64,000 bases of DNA from Bacteroidales bacterium (GTDB taxonomy: Bacteria > Bacteroidota > Bacteroidia > Bacteroidales > Marinilabiliaceae): NCBI GenBank assembly GCA_015061285.1, contig SUWW01000013.1, positions 62,001 through 126,000 on the forward strand, written 5' to 3'. The notes beneath the pieces are model-generated. The model was not told the DNA's origin. It was given only the letters and a program-made list of their open reading frames with translations, and ran no database searches. The position numbers were made by a program, and so were the translations under genes. Position 1 is the first letter of the stretch. The number at the start of each line of letters is the position of its first letter. Below are positions 27,201 through 34,961 of this stretch, in pieces.

Positions 27201-28939
27201 CAATATTTATAAGTATGTACGCCGCTGCGTCGGCAATGGCGCAAGCAGTAAATATTGATGTAGAGCCAGGCGCATACACCATAGAAGAGGCATTGCAGAA
27301 GGCGCGCATCATGCGTCTGCATGGCGATGGCGACAAGTTTACGCTTCGCCTCAAGTCGGGCATCTACCGATTGAATGCGCCTGTAGTCATTCGTCCCGAG
27401 GACAATGGCGTGACTATAGTAGGCGATAGCAAAGCCGAAATTAGTGGTGGCATACGTATAGAGAATTGGCACCGCGAAGGCAAGATGTGGTGGGCGCAAG
27501 TGCCACGTTTCAATGGTCGTCCGCTGCTCTTCCGCCAGATGTGGGTGAACGGTCAGAAAGCCGACCGCGCTCGCGATGTGAAAAACTTCGACGATATGTA
27601 TCGCATACTCTCGCTCAACAAGCAGAGAGAGGAGATATATGTGCCAGCTGCAGCGGTGAAAAAAATAGCCAAGAGCGATGGCGTGGAGATGGTTATCCAT
27701 CAGATGTGGTGCACTGCCAACTTACGCATCAAGGGCGTAAAGATGCTTGGCGACAGTGCCGCACTCACTTTTCATCAGCCCGAAAGCCACATTGAGTTTC
27801 GCCAGCCTTGGCCGCAGCCGATGGTCACGAGCGATGGGCGCAACTCGGCTTTCTATCTCGCGAATGCCAAAGCACTCCTCGACGAGAAGGGCGAATGGTG
27901 GCTCGACGAGAAGGCCGAGCGTGTATACTACATTCCGCGCGATGGCGAGAATATGAGCTCCGCCGACGTGGAAGTACCTACACTCGAGACACTTGTGGAG
28001 GTGCTTGGCACAATAGACAATCCTGTGCGCAACGTAACTATCGACGGCGTAAGTTTTAGTTATGCCACGTGGCTTCGTCCAAGTTTCTACGGACACAATC
28101 CGCTTCAGGCTGGAATGTATATGACGGAGGCTTACAAGATACGCCCGCAGATTTCGCGCCCCAATGGCGACCACAAACTCGACAATCATGGTTGGGTCGG
28201 TCGTCCGTCGGCAGCTGTGACGGTAAACCATGCCAACAATATCCATATTACGAATTGCACTGTGATGCATTGTGCGTCGACTGGAATAGACTTCAACGAG
28301 AATGTAGTTGGCGGCGAAGTGTCGCGCTCGCTTGTAGAAGATTGTGGTGGCACGGGAATCTTGGTTGGCACCTTCGGGCCTGCTGGTCACGAGGCACATC
28401 AGCCCTACGACCCAACGGACCGCCGCATTGCTTGTTCGGGGTGCCTGATAGCCAACAACATCATCACCAACGTAACCAACGAAGATTGGGGCACGGTGGG
28501 CATTGGCGCTGGCTACGTACGTAATATTACCATACGTAACAATGAAATATCTGAAGTTTCCTACACTGGCATAAGTATGGGCTGGGGTTGGAATCAGCAG
28601 ATTGGCGTGATGGGCAACAACCGCGTAGAACGCAACTTGATACATCATTATGCTAAGCACATGTACGATGTGGCTGGCATATATACGCTTGGCAGCCAGC
28701 CGCACAGCTTCATTCAAGAAAACACCGTTCGCGACATATACACTCCGTCATACGCTCACGACCCCAACCACTGGTTCTACCTCTACACCGATGAAGGGTC
28801 CAACGGCATAACTATGCGCAACAATTGGACTCCCTCGGAGAAATTCCTAAAGAACAGCAATGGTCCAACCAACACGTGGGAAAACAACGGTCCGATGGTG
28901 GCGGATAGCATCAAAGCGCTTGCGGGAGTTGAGAATTGA
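27179..28939 (+). CDS. Secreted right-handed beta-helix glycosidase, GH141-like
   Basis: The ATG at 27179 overlaps the GH127 3' end in another frame and begins a signal peptide (AAASAMAQ). The N-terminal part has the pattern seen in GH141 and related beta-helix enzymes: GIYRLNAPVVIRPED, then SGGIRIENW and FRQMWVNGQKADRAR. Parallel beta-helix rungs follow (VTIDGVSFSYATW, NIHITNCTVMHCASTGIDF, ITIRNNEISEVSYTGISMGWGW). Length, 586 residues, suits the family. GH141 contains an RG-II alpha-L-fucosidase (BT1002) and a xylanase, so a deoxy-sugar linkage in RG-II is plausible. A generic pectate-lyase-like helix cannot be excluded. The stop codon lies inside a short AATTGAAAATT repeat. Confidence 0.65.
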   Translation: MATKSILAIFISMYAAASAMAQAVNIDVEPGAYTIEEALQKARIMRLHGDGDKFTLRLKSGIYRLNAPVVIRPEDNGVTIVGDSKAEISGGIRIENWHREGKMWWAQVPRFNGRPLLFRQMWVNGQKADRARDVKNFDDMYRILSLNKQREEIYVPAAAVKKIAKSDGVEMVIHQMWCTANLRIKGVKMLGDSAALTFHQPESHIEFRQPWPQPMVTSDGRNSAFYLANAKALLDEKGEWWLDEKAERVYYIPRDGENMSSADVEVPTLETLVEVLGTIDNPVRNVTIDGVSFSYATWLRPSFYGHNPLQAGMYMTEAYKIRPQISRPNGDHKLDNHGWVGRPSAAVTVNHANNIHITNCTVMHCASTGIDFNENVVGGEVSRSLVEDCGGTGILVGTFGPAGHEAHQPYDPTDRRIACSGCLIANNIITNVTNEDWGTVGIGAGYVRNITIRNNEISEVSYTGISMGWGWNQQIGVMGNNRVERNLIHHYAKHMYDVAGIYTLGSQPHSFIQENTVRDIYTPSYAHDPNHWFYLYTDEGSNGITMRNNWTPSEKFLKNSNGPTNTWENNGPMVADSIKALAGVEN

Positions 28940-29067
28940 AAATTGAGAATTGAAAATTGAAAGTTGAAAATTCATGAACCTTGAACTTTCAACCCTGAAC
29001 TTTGAACGCTGAACTCTGAACTTTCAACTTAGTACTTATAACTTATAAACTTATTACTTACAACTTA
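28934..29067. repeat. Degenerate AATTGAAAATT / CTTTCAACC / ACTTATAA tandem repeats
   Basis: Three blocks of short repeats follow each other: GAATTGAAAATT, then TGAACTTTCAACC variants, then ACTTATAA/ACTTATTA variants. They fill the whole gap before the GH78 gene. Similar text occurs at 4981-5010, 38188-38226 and 41155-41262. Confidence 0.7.
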
Positions 29068-31191
29068 ATGAGAATAAAGACTTTAGCGCTATTGATAGCT
29101 ATGTATATAGGCATAGGAATAGCTTCGGCGCAGACATGGATATGGTATCCAGGCGACTACGAGATTTGGCTCGGCAACAAAATGAACAATCGGCGCACGG
29201 AGCGTGGTGCATTCTTTCCACCCTTTTGGCGTCAGGAGAGCCATTTCGTGACGGTGGAATTCTCTACGCAAGTTGATCTCGCTACTGCCGAGGAACTTAC
29301 GATAGCCGCCGAAGGAACATTCAACATAAAGATTGACGGCAAACTTCAGTTTGGCATGCCGCAGAAAATCACCATTCCTGCGGGTCAGCACAAGATAAAT
29401 ATCAAAGTGCACAACCAAGTCACACCGCCCGCACTCTTTGTGAGTGGCGCTACCATAAAGTCGGGCAGCCACTGGAAAGTGACATCCGAAGACAAAGAAT
29501 GGATAGACGAGAGCGGCAAAGCTTCCGACACCTCTACCACAACCTATATGCAAGCTGGCAGTTGGAATTTCAACGATGCGCTGTCGCTCCCTTCGCAGTT
29601 TAGCCTTGTTCGCGATGCACAAATAGCAGTCAGCAAAGATGGCAACCTCTACGACTTTGGCCGCGAGACCTTTGGCTACGTGAAATTGCACGGGATAATA
29701 GGCAATGGTAAAATTGGAGTATTCTATGGCGAAAGCCCCGAAGAGGCACGCGATGAAGAGCATTGCGAAACGCTCGACTATCTGCAAGTGACCGATGGAA
29801 TGGTTACCAACCTCGCTACCAACGAGACGGTGCAACTCGATAATATATACGTATTTAGCAATAGCAAAGCCTTCCGATATGTATATATAAAGACAGAAGG
29901 TAGCGTAGATGTGGCTAACGTATCGATGGACTATGAATATATGCCCGAGACGGCCGTTGGCACATTCCGCTGCAACGACGAACTCGTCAACCGCATGTGG
30001 GAAGTTGGCCAGTATACGCTGCAACTCACCACGCGAGAGTTTTTCATCGACGGCATAAAACGCGACCGTTGGGTGTGGAGCGGCGACGCTTCGCAGAGCT
30101 ATCTGATGAACTACTATCTCTTCAACGACAACGATGAAGTGAAGCGCACCATGTGGCTCCTCGCTGGCAAAGAGCCCATAAGTAGCCATATAAACACTAT
30201 TATGGACTACACCTTCTATTGGCTCATATCTATATATGATTATTATATGTACAGTGCCGACACTCAGTTTCTTCAGCAGATATATCCTAAGATGCTTAGC
30301 TATGTCGATTACGTAGAGAGTCGCACCGATGCCGATGGTCTTGTGCAAGGTTTGGCAGGCGACTGGGTGTTTGTAGATTGGGCCGACAAGCCAATGGACA
30401 AGCATGGTCAACTCAGCTTCGAGCAGATACTATACTGTCGTGCGCTTGAGGCCACAGCCAAAGTGGCGGCTCTCGTTGGCGATAGCGAAAACGAACAAAA
30501 AATTGCAGCGCGTGCAGCCGACGTGAAGAGCAAACTTCTGCCATATTTCTGGGACGACACCAAGAAAGCCATCGTTCACAACCGCATCGACGGCAAGCAG
30601 AGCGACGAAGTGTTCAAATTCAGCAACATCTTCGCCATCATGTTCGACTATCTGAGCGACGAGCAGAAAAAGGAGGTAGAAAAGAGTGTGCTTCTCAACG
30701 ATGAGGTGCTAAAGATCACCACGCCCTACATGCGATTCTACGAGATGGAGGCACTCTGCCAACTTGGTGCACAAGAGCAAGTTATGCGCGAGATGAAAGC
30801 CTATTGGGGCGGCATGCTGAGCGAAGGCGCAACCACATTCTGGGAAAAATACAACCCAACCGACAGTGGCACTCAGCATTTGGCTATGTATGGTCGCCCG
30901 TACGGCAAGAGCCTTTGCCATGCTTGGGGTGCGAGTCCTATTTACTTGCTCGGTCGCTACTATCTTGGCGTGCAGCCAACAAAGCCTGGCTATGACGAGT
31001 ATGAAGTTCGCCCATCGCTTGGCGGACTGAAATGGATTGAGGGCGATGTACCAACGCCGTTTGGTAAGATTCATATACGTATGAACAAAAAGCGTGTGAC
31101 CGTCAAGAGCGACGGCGGACGTGGCACGCTCATCGTGGGCAAAAAACAAATTGAAATACCATCAGGAAAAGAGATAAGTGTAAGATTATGA
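29068..31191 (+). CDS. GH78 alpha-L-rhamnosidase
   Basis: The signal peptide is MRIKTLALLIAMYIGIGIAS, with cleavage at about residue 20-22. Two N-terminal beta-sandwich domains precede the (alpha/alpha)6 barrel that starts near 290 (ETAVGTFRCNDELVNRMWEVG). The GH78 acid motif appears as DGIKRDRWVWSGD, the variant form common in one GH78 subgroup. The base motif is GATTFWEKY near residue 590, and a C-terminal sandwich ends LIVGKKQIEIPSGKEISVRL. The family cleaves alpha-L-rhamnose by inversion. It is translationally coupled to the next gene by an ATGA overlap. A repeat-filled 128-nt gap separates it from the GH141-like gene, so it may have extra regulation. Its rhamnose could come from RG-I or RG-II. 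Confidence 0.9.
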   Translation: MRIKTLALLIAMYIGIGIASAQTWIWYPGDYEIWLGNKMNNRRTERGAFFPPFWRQESHFVTVEFSTQVDLATAEELTIAAEGTFNIKIDGKLQFGMPQKITIPAGQHKINIKVHNQVTPPALFVSGATIKSGSHWKVTSEDKEWIDESGKASDTSTTTYMQAGSWNFNDALSLPSQFSLVRDAQIAVSKDGNLYDFGRETFGYVKLHGIIGNGKIGVFYGESPEEARDEEHCETLDYLQVTDGMVTNLATNETVQLDNIYVFSNSKAFRYVYIKTEGSVDVANVSMDYEYMPETAVGTFRCNDELVNRMWEVGQYTLQLTTREFFIDGIKRDRWVWSGDASQSYLMNYYLFNDNDEVKRTMWLLAGKEPISSHINTIMDYTFYWLISIYDYYMYSADTQFLQQIYPKMLSYVDYVESRTDADGLVQGLAGDWVFVDWADKPMDKHGQLSFEQILYCRALEATAKVAALVGDSENEQKIAARAADVKSKLLPYFWDDTKKAIVHNRIDGKQSDEVFKFSNIFAIMFDYLSDEQKKEVEKSVLLNDEVLKITTPYMRFYEMEALCQLGAQEQVMREMKAYWGGMLSEGATTFWEKYNPTDSGTQHLAMYGRPYGKSLCHAWGASPIYLLGRYYLGVQPTKPGYDEYEVRPSLGGLKWIEGDVPTPFGKIHIRMNKKRVTVKSDGGRGTLIVGKKQIEIPSGKEISVRL

Positions 31192-33803
31192 TTAGAATAA
31201 AAATGCTTGCTGCGTTGTCCATAGCCATATTGGCAACGTCGTGCAGCACTGTAGAAGTGGAAGTGGCAACCCCAACGCCACAAACAGAATATGCAGCCGA
31301 ACTCTTGAAGTCGCAAAAGGGTGATTTCCGAATAACAATCGCCGTAGAGCCACAAGAGCCTGCCGAAGGTTACTCCATCGAGCGCGAAGGTGATAACATT
31401 CGCATCATTGGTAACGATGGCGCCGGTGCTATCTATGCAGCAAACCGACTGAAAGAGATTGCTTTGATATATGGCACACTCGACAGCGTACGAAACGAGA
31501 GCGATGCTCCTCAGATGAAGATGCGTGGTGCTTGCGTCGGTTTGCAAAAGACGGTCTATCTGCCCGGACATAAGGTCTATGAATATCCTTATACACCCGA
31601 AAACTTCCCTTGGTTCTACGATAAGGATTTGTGGTGTAAATATTTAGACCTCTTGGCTTCGGCTAATATGAATACCGTATACTTATGGAACGGCCACCCG
31701 TTTGCGTCGCTCGTAAAAGTACCCGAATATCCTTTTGCCCCCGAAGTCGACGATGCTACAATGAAGCTCAACCAAGAGATGTTTGCATTCCTCACTACCG
31801 AGGCTGAACGTCGTGGCATTCGCGTCATTCAGATGTTCTACAACATCATTGTGTCCAAGCCCTTTGCCGACCACTATGGCATAAGTACGCAAGATCGCAA
31901 TCGTCCAATCACGCCTGAGATTAGCGACTACACGCGCAAGAGCATTGCTGAGTTTGTGAAGCAATATCCTAACGTTGGTTTCCTCGTTTGCCTTGGCGAG
32001 GCTATGGCCACCATCGACGACGATGTCACGTGGATGACCGAGACCATTATTCCCGGCATCAAAGATGGTCTTGCTGCATCGGGTCGCACCGACACGCCGC
32101 CTATCATTCTTCGCGCCCACGACACCGACTGTCCGCGCGTGCTCGAGGCTGCGCTGCCTCTCTATCCGAATATCTACACCATGTCGAAATACACTGGCGA
32201 GAGCCTCACTACATATGAGCCCGGTGGCCCTTGGGGCGAGACACACCGCCAACTGAGCAACGTAGCGCCTATACATATCGACAACGTACATATCCTTGCC
32301 AACCTCGAGCCGTGGCGTTGGTCTTCACCTGCCTTTGCGCGCAAAGCTGTTGAGGCTATGCACAGCGTTCATGGAGCTAAGGGCTTACATCTCTATCCTC
32401 AAGCTTCGTATTGGGATTGGCCCTACACAGCCGACAAACTTGCCGATGGCTCGCGCCAACTTCAGATAGAGCGCGACTGGATGTGGTACGATGTCTGGGG
32501 ACGTTATGCATGGAACTGCCACCGCTCCGACGACGATATTTATTGGCAACGCAGAATTGCTGAATATTATGGCACCGACACACTCACTGCTCGTTACATT
32601 ATTGAAGCTTACGACGAGAGTGGCGAGATAGCGCCTAAACTTATCCGCCGTTTTGGCATCACCGAGGGCAACCGCCAATGTCTGCTCCTTGGCATGAAGA
32701 TTACCCAACTTGTCAACCCTTATAAGTACACCATTTATCCAGGATTTTATGAGAGTTGCGGACCTAAAGGCGAGAAACTTATTGAATATGCCGAACGCGA
32801 ATGGAAGCACGAGCCTCACGAAGGTGAACTTCCGCTCGACATTGTAGACCAGTGCATAGAGCATGGGGCGAAAGCCGTTGAGGCCATAAATAGGGCGAGT
32901 GTAAATATTCATAGTAATAAAGATGAATTCCGCCGTCTTGTCAACGATATGAACTGCTACAAGGCGTTTGCTGAGGCCTTTCGATATAAAGTTTTGGCAG
33001 CCAACGAGGCTCTGAAATACAAATGGAGCAAACAGACATCATATCTACATAATGCACTACCGCTAATGGAAAAGAGCGATTCGTGCTGGAATGTGCTTGT
33101 GGAGCTCACAGAACCTACATACCACTACGCTAATAGTATGCAGACCTCGCAACGCCGCATTCCTGTGGGTGGCGACAATGGCAACTTCAAGACGTGGCGC
33201 GAGATGGCGAGTGTATATATGCAAGAGACTGAAAGCCTACGCGACAATTTGCAGAAACTCGAAAACCCTAACACCGATGCCGCTCAACTCGACGTTGCAA
33301 AAGCGCAAAACTACGCAGTGAAACTCATCACGCCTTTCAAAACTCATGCGCTAAGCAAAGGCGAACAACTCTTTGAGGAGAATCGTGGCGAGATAATAGA
33401 TGCCATTGCTCCCGAGATTGATGGTATGCAAGCAATGATTCTCAACCGCGACACCACTCGCATTGTAGGCACCACCATAGAGTTCGAGAGCGCCGATTCG
33501 GTGATGATGCTCGTTGGCTTCTTCAACGACGACGACCCTAAATTTGCCGCACCGCCCAAACTCGAAGTCGATGCTACGGGCAACGAATATGGTCAGGCTG
33601 AGCCCGTCATCTCTAATGCTATAAATATCAAAGGAATGCCTATCGTGAATATTCACGCCTACCACCTTGGTGCAGGACATCACGTGATAAACTTGCCTAA
33701 AGGCATAATTATGATAGCAGGCTTCACCCAAACTCAACTCAAGCCACGCGATGCTGGCCTCAATGGTGCAGGCGACGAAGTAGATTGGTTGTTTATGAAA
33801 TGA
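31188..33803 (+). CDS. Alpha-glucuronidase-like glycoside hydrolase lipoprotein
   Basis: ATG 31188 overlaps the GH78 stop (ATGA). The lipoprotein signal is AILATSCS (Cys19). Residues about 55-90 form the small alpha/beta domain found before GH20/GH67-type barrels (RIIGNDGAGAIYAANRLKEI). A TIM barrel follows from about 105: KMRGACVGLQKTVYLPG, then ANMNTVYLWNGHPFASL and GFLVCLGEAMATID. The Glu in CLGEA is a candidate catalytic acid. About 550-770 is helical, and a beta-sandwich closes the protein. The best label is the alpha-glucuronidase-like superfamily, probably removing a uronic acid; I cannot assign the CAZy number. It ends the operon and is followed by a bidirectional terminator. Confidence 0.65.
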   Translation: MIRIKMLAALSIAILATSCSTVEVEVATPTPQTEYAAELLKSQKGDFRITIAVEPQEPAEGYSIEREGDNIRIIGNDGAGAIYAANRLKEIALIYGTLDSVRNESDAPQMKMRGACVGLQKTVYLPGHKVYEYPYTPENFPWFYDKDLWCKYLDLLASANMNTVYLWNGHPFASLVKVPEYPFAPEVDDATMKLNQEMFAFLTTEAERRGIRVIQMFYNIIVSKPFADHYGISTQDRNRPITPEISDYTRKSIAEFVKQYPNVGFLVCLGEAMATIDDDVTWMTETIIPGIKDGLAASGRTDTPPIILRAHDTDCPRVLEAALPLYPNIYTMSKYTGESLTTYEPGGPWGETHRQLSNVAPIHIDNVHILANLEPWRWSSPAFARKAVEAMHSVHGAKGLHLYPQASYWDWPYTADKLADGSRQLQIERDWMWYDVWGRYAWNCHRSDDDIYWQRRIAEYYGTDTLTARYIIEAYDESGEIAPKLIRRFGITEGNRQCLLLGMKITQLVNPYKYTIYPGFYESCGPKGEKLIEYAEREWKHEPHEGELPLDIVDQCIEHGAKAVEAINRASVNIHSNKDEFRRLVNDMNCYKAFAEAFRYKVLAANEALKYKWSKQTSYLHNALPLMEKSDSCWNVLVELTEPTYHYANSMQTSQRRIPVGGDNGNFKTWREMASVYMQETESLRDNLQKLENPNTDAAQLDVAKAQNYAVKLITPFKTHALSKGEQLFEENRGEIIDAIAPEIDGMQAMILNRDTTRIVGTTIEFESADSVMMLVGFFNDDDPKFAAPPKLEVDATGNEYGQAEPVISNAINIKGMPIVNIHAYHLGAGHHVINLPKGIIMIAGFTQTQLKPRDAGLNGAGDEVDWLFMK

Positions 33804-33844
33804 TTTGTTTCTGAATTTATCAGCATGGGTTCACCGGCATTGTA

Positions 33845-33874
33845 TGTAGAGACGTAGCGCGCTACGTCTCTACA
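33845..33874. repeat. 30-bp perfect palindrome (TGTAGAGACG family)
   Basis: The half-site TGTAGAGACGTAGCG is followed directly by its reverse complement, with no mismatch. It belongs with the TGTAGRGACG palindromes at 5281, 15357 and 21405. Confidence 0.8.
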
Positions 33875-33894
33875 GCATGAACGCACCATATACA

Positions 33895-33931
33895 AAAAGA
33901 GGACTGCCCCATTTCGGAGCAGCCCTCTTTT
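33895..33931. terminator. Bidirectional intrinsic terminator between convergent operons
   Basis: AAAAGAGG (33895-33902) pairs with CCTCTTTT (33924-33931), with an inner CTGC/GCAG stem. The A-run on the left and T-run on the right serve the glucuronidase operon (+) and the nuclease operon (-). Confidence 0.85.
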
Positions 33932-33934
33932 ACT

Positions 33935-33982
33935 TCAGTGGTTTACACCACTGGCTTTGAGCTATAGCCCTTACAGGGCCAC
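33935..33982. repeat. Small double-hairpin intergenic repeat
   Basis: CAGTGGTTTACACCACTG and GCCC-TTACA-GGGC lie in a row. The GGTTTACACC text resembles the multi-hairpin repeats at 5108 and 11344. Confidence 0.5.
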
Positions 33983-34021
33983 AAAAAACTCTTTTACTTA
34001 TTAATTCTTACTTTTTACTTT

Positions 34022-34951
34022 TCAAAATCCCCAAGCCGTAGGAGCTACCGAAGCTTCAACAACATTTTCTATGACATCGGGAAGATTATGAAAGAAATCG
34101 ATGCCCGTAAACTCTTCGAGATAGTCGATAGTGACGATTTTTTCGGCCATTTGAGCGGTCGTAGGCGCGCCATCGTAGGTCTTATGCTCCATGAGGAATG
34201 CCATAGCACTATAAGTGTTGTTTTTCACCTTTAGAAGCGCCATATAGTAGTATTTAGGCATTGCCATTCGCCCTTTGCATACGTATTTTATAATATTCTC
34301 GTCGCTGTCGATGGTGCCGCCTTTCACAACGTAGAGCGTGTCGGCGAAAGATGCATCGCGACCTTTGGTTTGTACATATGACTCATACGAGGTCCAATAT
34401 TGCTGGTTGAACGAGCCAATTTGCGGACTCATATTGGTCATGTAGAAGGTGTTGTCGTTGGCGGTGCGACTATAAAGACGGTCGGCCGATGCACAGAGGT
34501 GGCCATGGTCGTAGCCATCAAACGACTCATCATCGTCAATCATATATTGCGTAGGCAAGAGCTCGTCGTGCTGATAGAGCACTTCAGAGTCGTTGTTTTT
34601 GCGCGAGACAACCTTCGGGCGCGTCACCTCATCGAAGCGGAGAGCTATCCAACGTGAATGAAACTTCGAAAAGTCGTATTCGAAGCAGAAGGTCATGACG
34701 GTGTCTTTTCCCTCAATCGAGGTGTGATAGTAGAACTGATTACCCTCTTTGAGCGCAGGCACCTCAAGGCGTTTTGTATAGCTATTGGTGCTGATGGTAG
34801 AAGTTTGCGTAGAATCGGTGGCAGCGGGCATCTCTGTTTTTTGTCCAAACAATATGTTGCTGTCGTCATCGTCTTCATCGCAAGCAGTGACGGACCAAGC
34901 CGCCACCACCAACGATGCTACGATTGCATATTTATATCTAAAGATGTTCAT
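34022..34951 (-). CDS. Surface lipoprotein DNA/RNA non-specific endonuclease
   Basis: The lipobox SVTAC (Cys24) is followed by DEDDDD, a strong Bacteroidetes surface-export signal. The beta-beta-alpha-metal nuclease core shows Asp148-His-Gly-His151 (DHGH, variant of DRGH), Asn173 in YMTNMSPQ and the metal-ligand position Asn182 in SFNQQYW. His151 is the expected general base. Length (309) fits the NUC1/Serratia nuclease family. It should cleave DNA and RNA outside the cell. It is last in a minus-strand operon with a TonB receptor and other nucleic-acid-related lipoproteins, only 10 nt after the OB-fold gene. The Arg-to-His change inside the DRGH motif is common enough not to imply loss of activity. 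Confidence 0.88.
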   Translation of the reverse strand: MNIFRYKYAIVASLVVAAWSVTACDEDDDDSNILFGQKTEMPAATDSTQTSTISTNSYTKRLEVPALKEGNQFYYHTSIEGKDTVMTFCFEYDFSKFHSRWIALRFDEVTRPKVVSRKNNDSEVLYQHDELLPTQYMIDDDESFDGYDHGHLCASADRLYSRTANDNTFYMTNMSPQIGSFNQQYWTSYESYVQTKGRDASFADTLYVVKGGTIDSDENIIKYVCKGRMAMPKYYYMALLKVKNNTYSAMAFLMEHKTYDGAPTTAQMAEKIVTIDYLEEFTGIDFFHNLPDVIENVVEASVAPTAWGF

Positions 34952-34961
34952 AGACTAATAT

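Noticed and set aside
29089-30411. 440-residue minus-strand open frame
   Set aside because: It lies opposite a GH78 with complete motifs; composition is rich in His, Tyr and Val as expected for an antisense shadow.
34022-34951. Inactive nuclease because of DHGH instead of DRGH
   Set aside because: The catalytic His and metal-site Asn are kept, so the change does not by itself argue for loss of activity.
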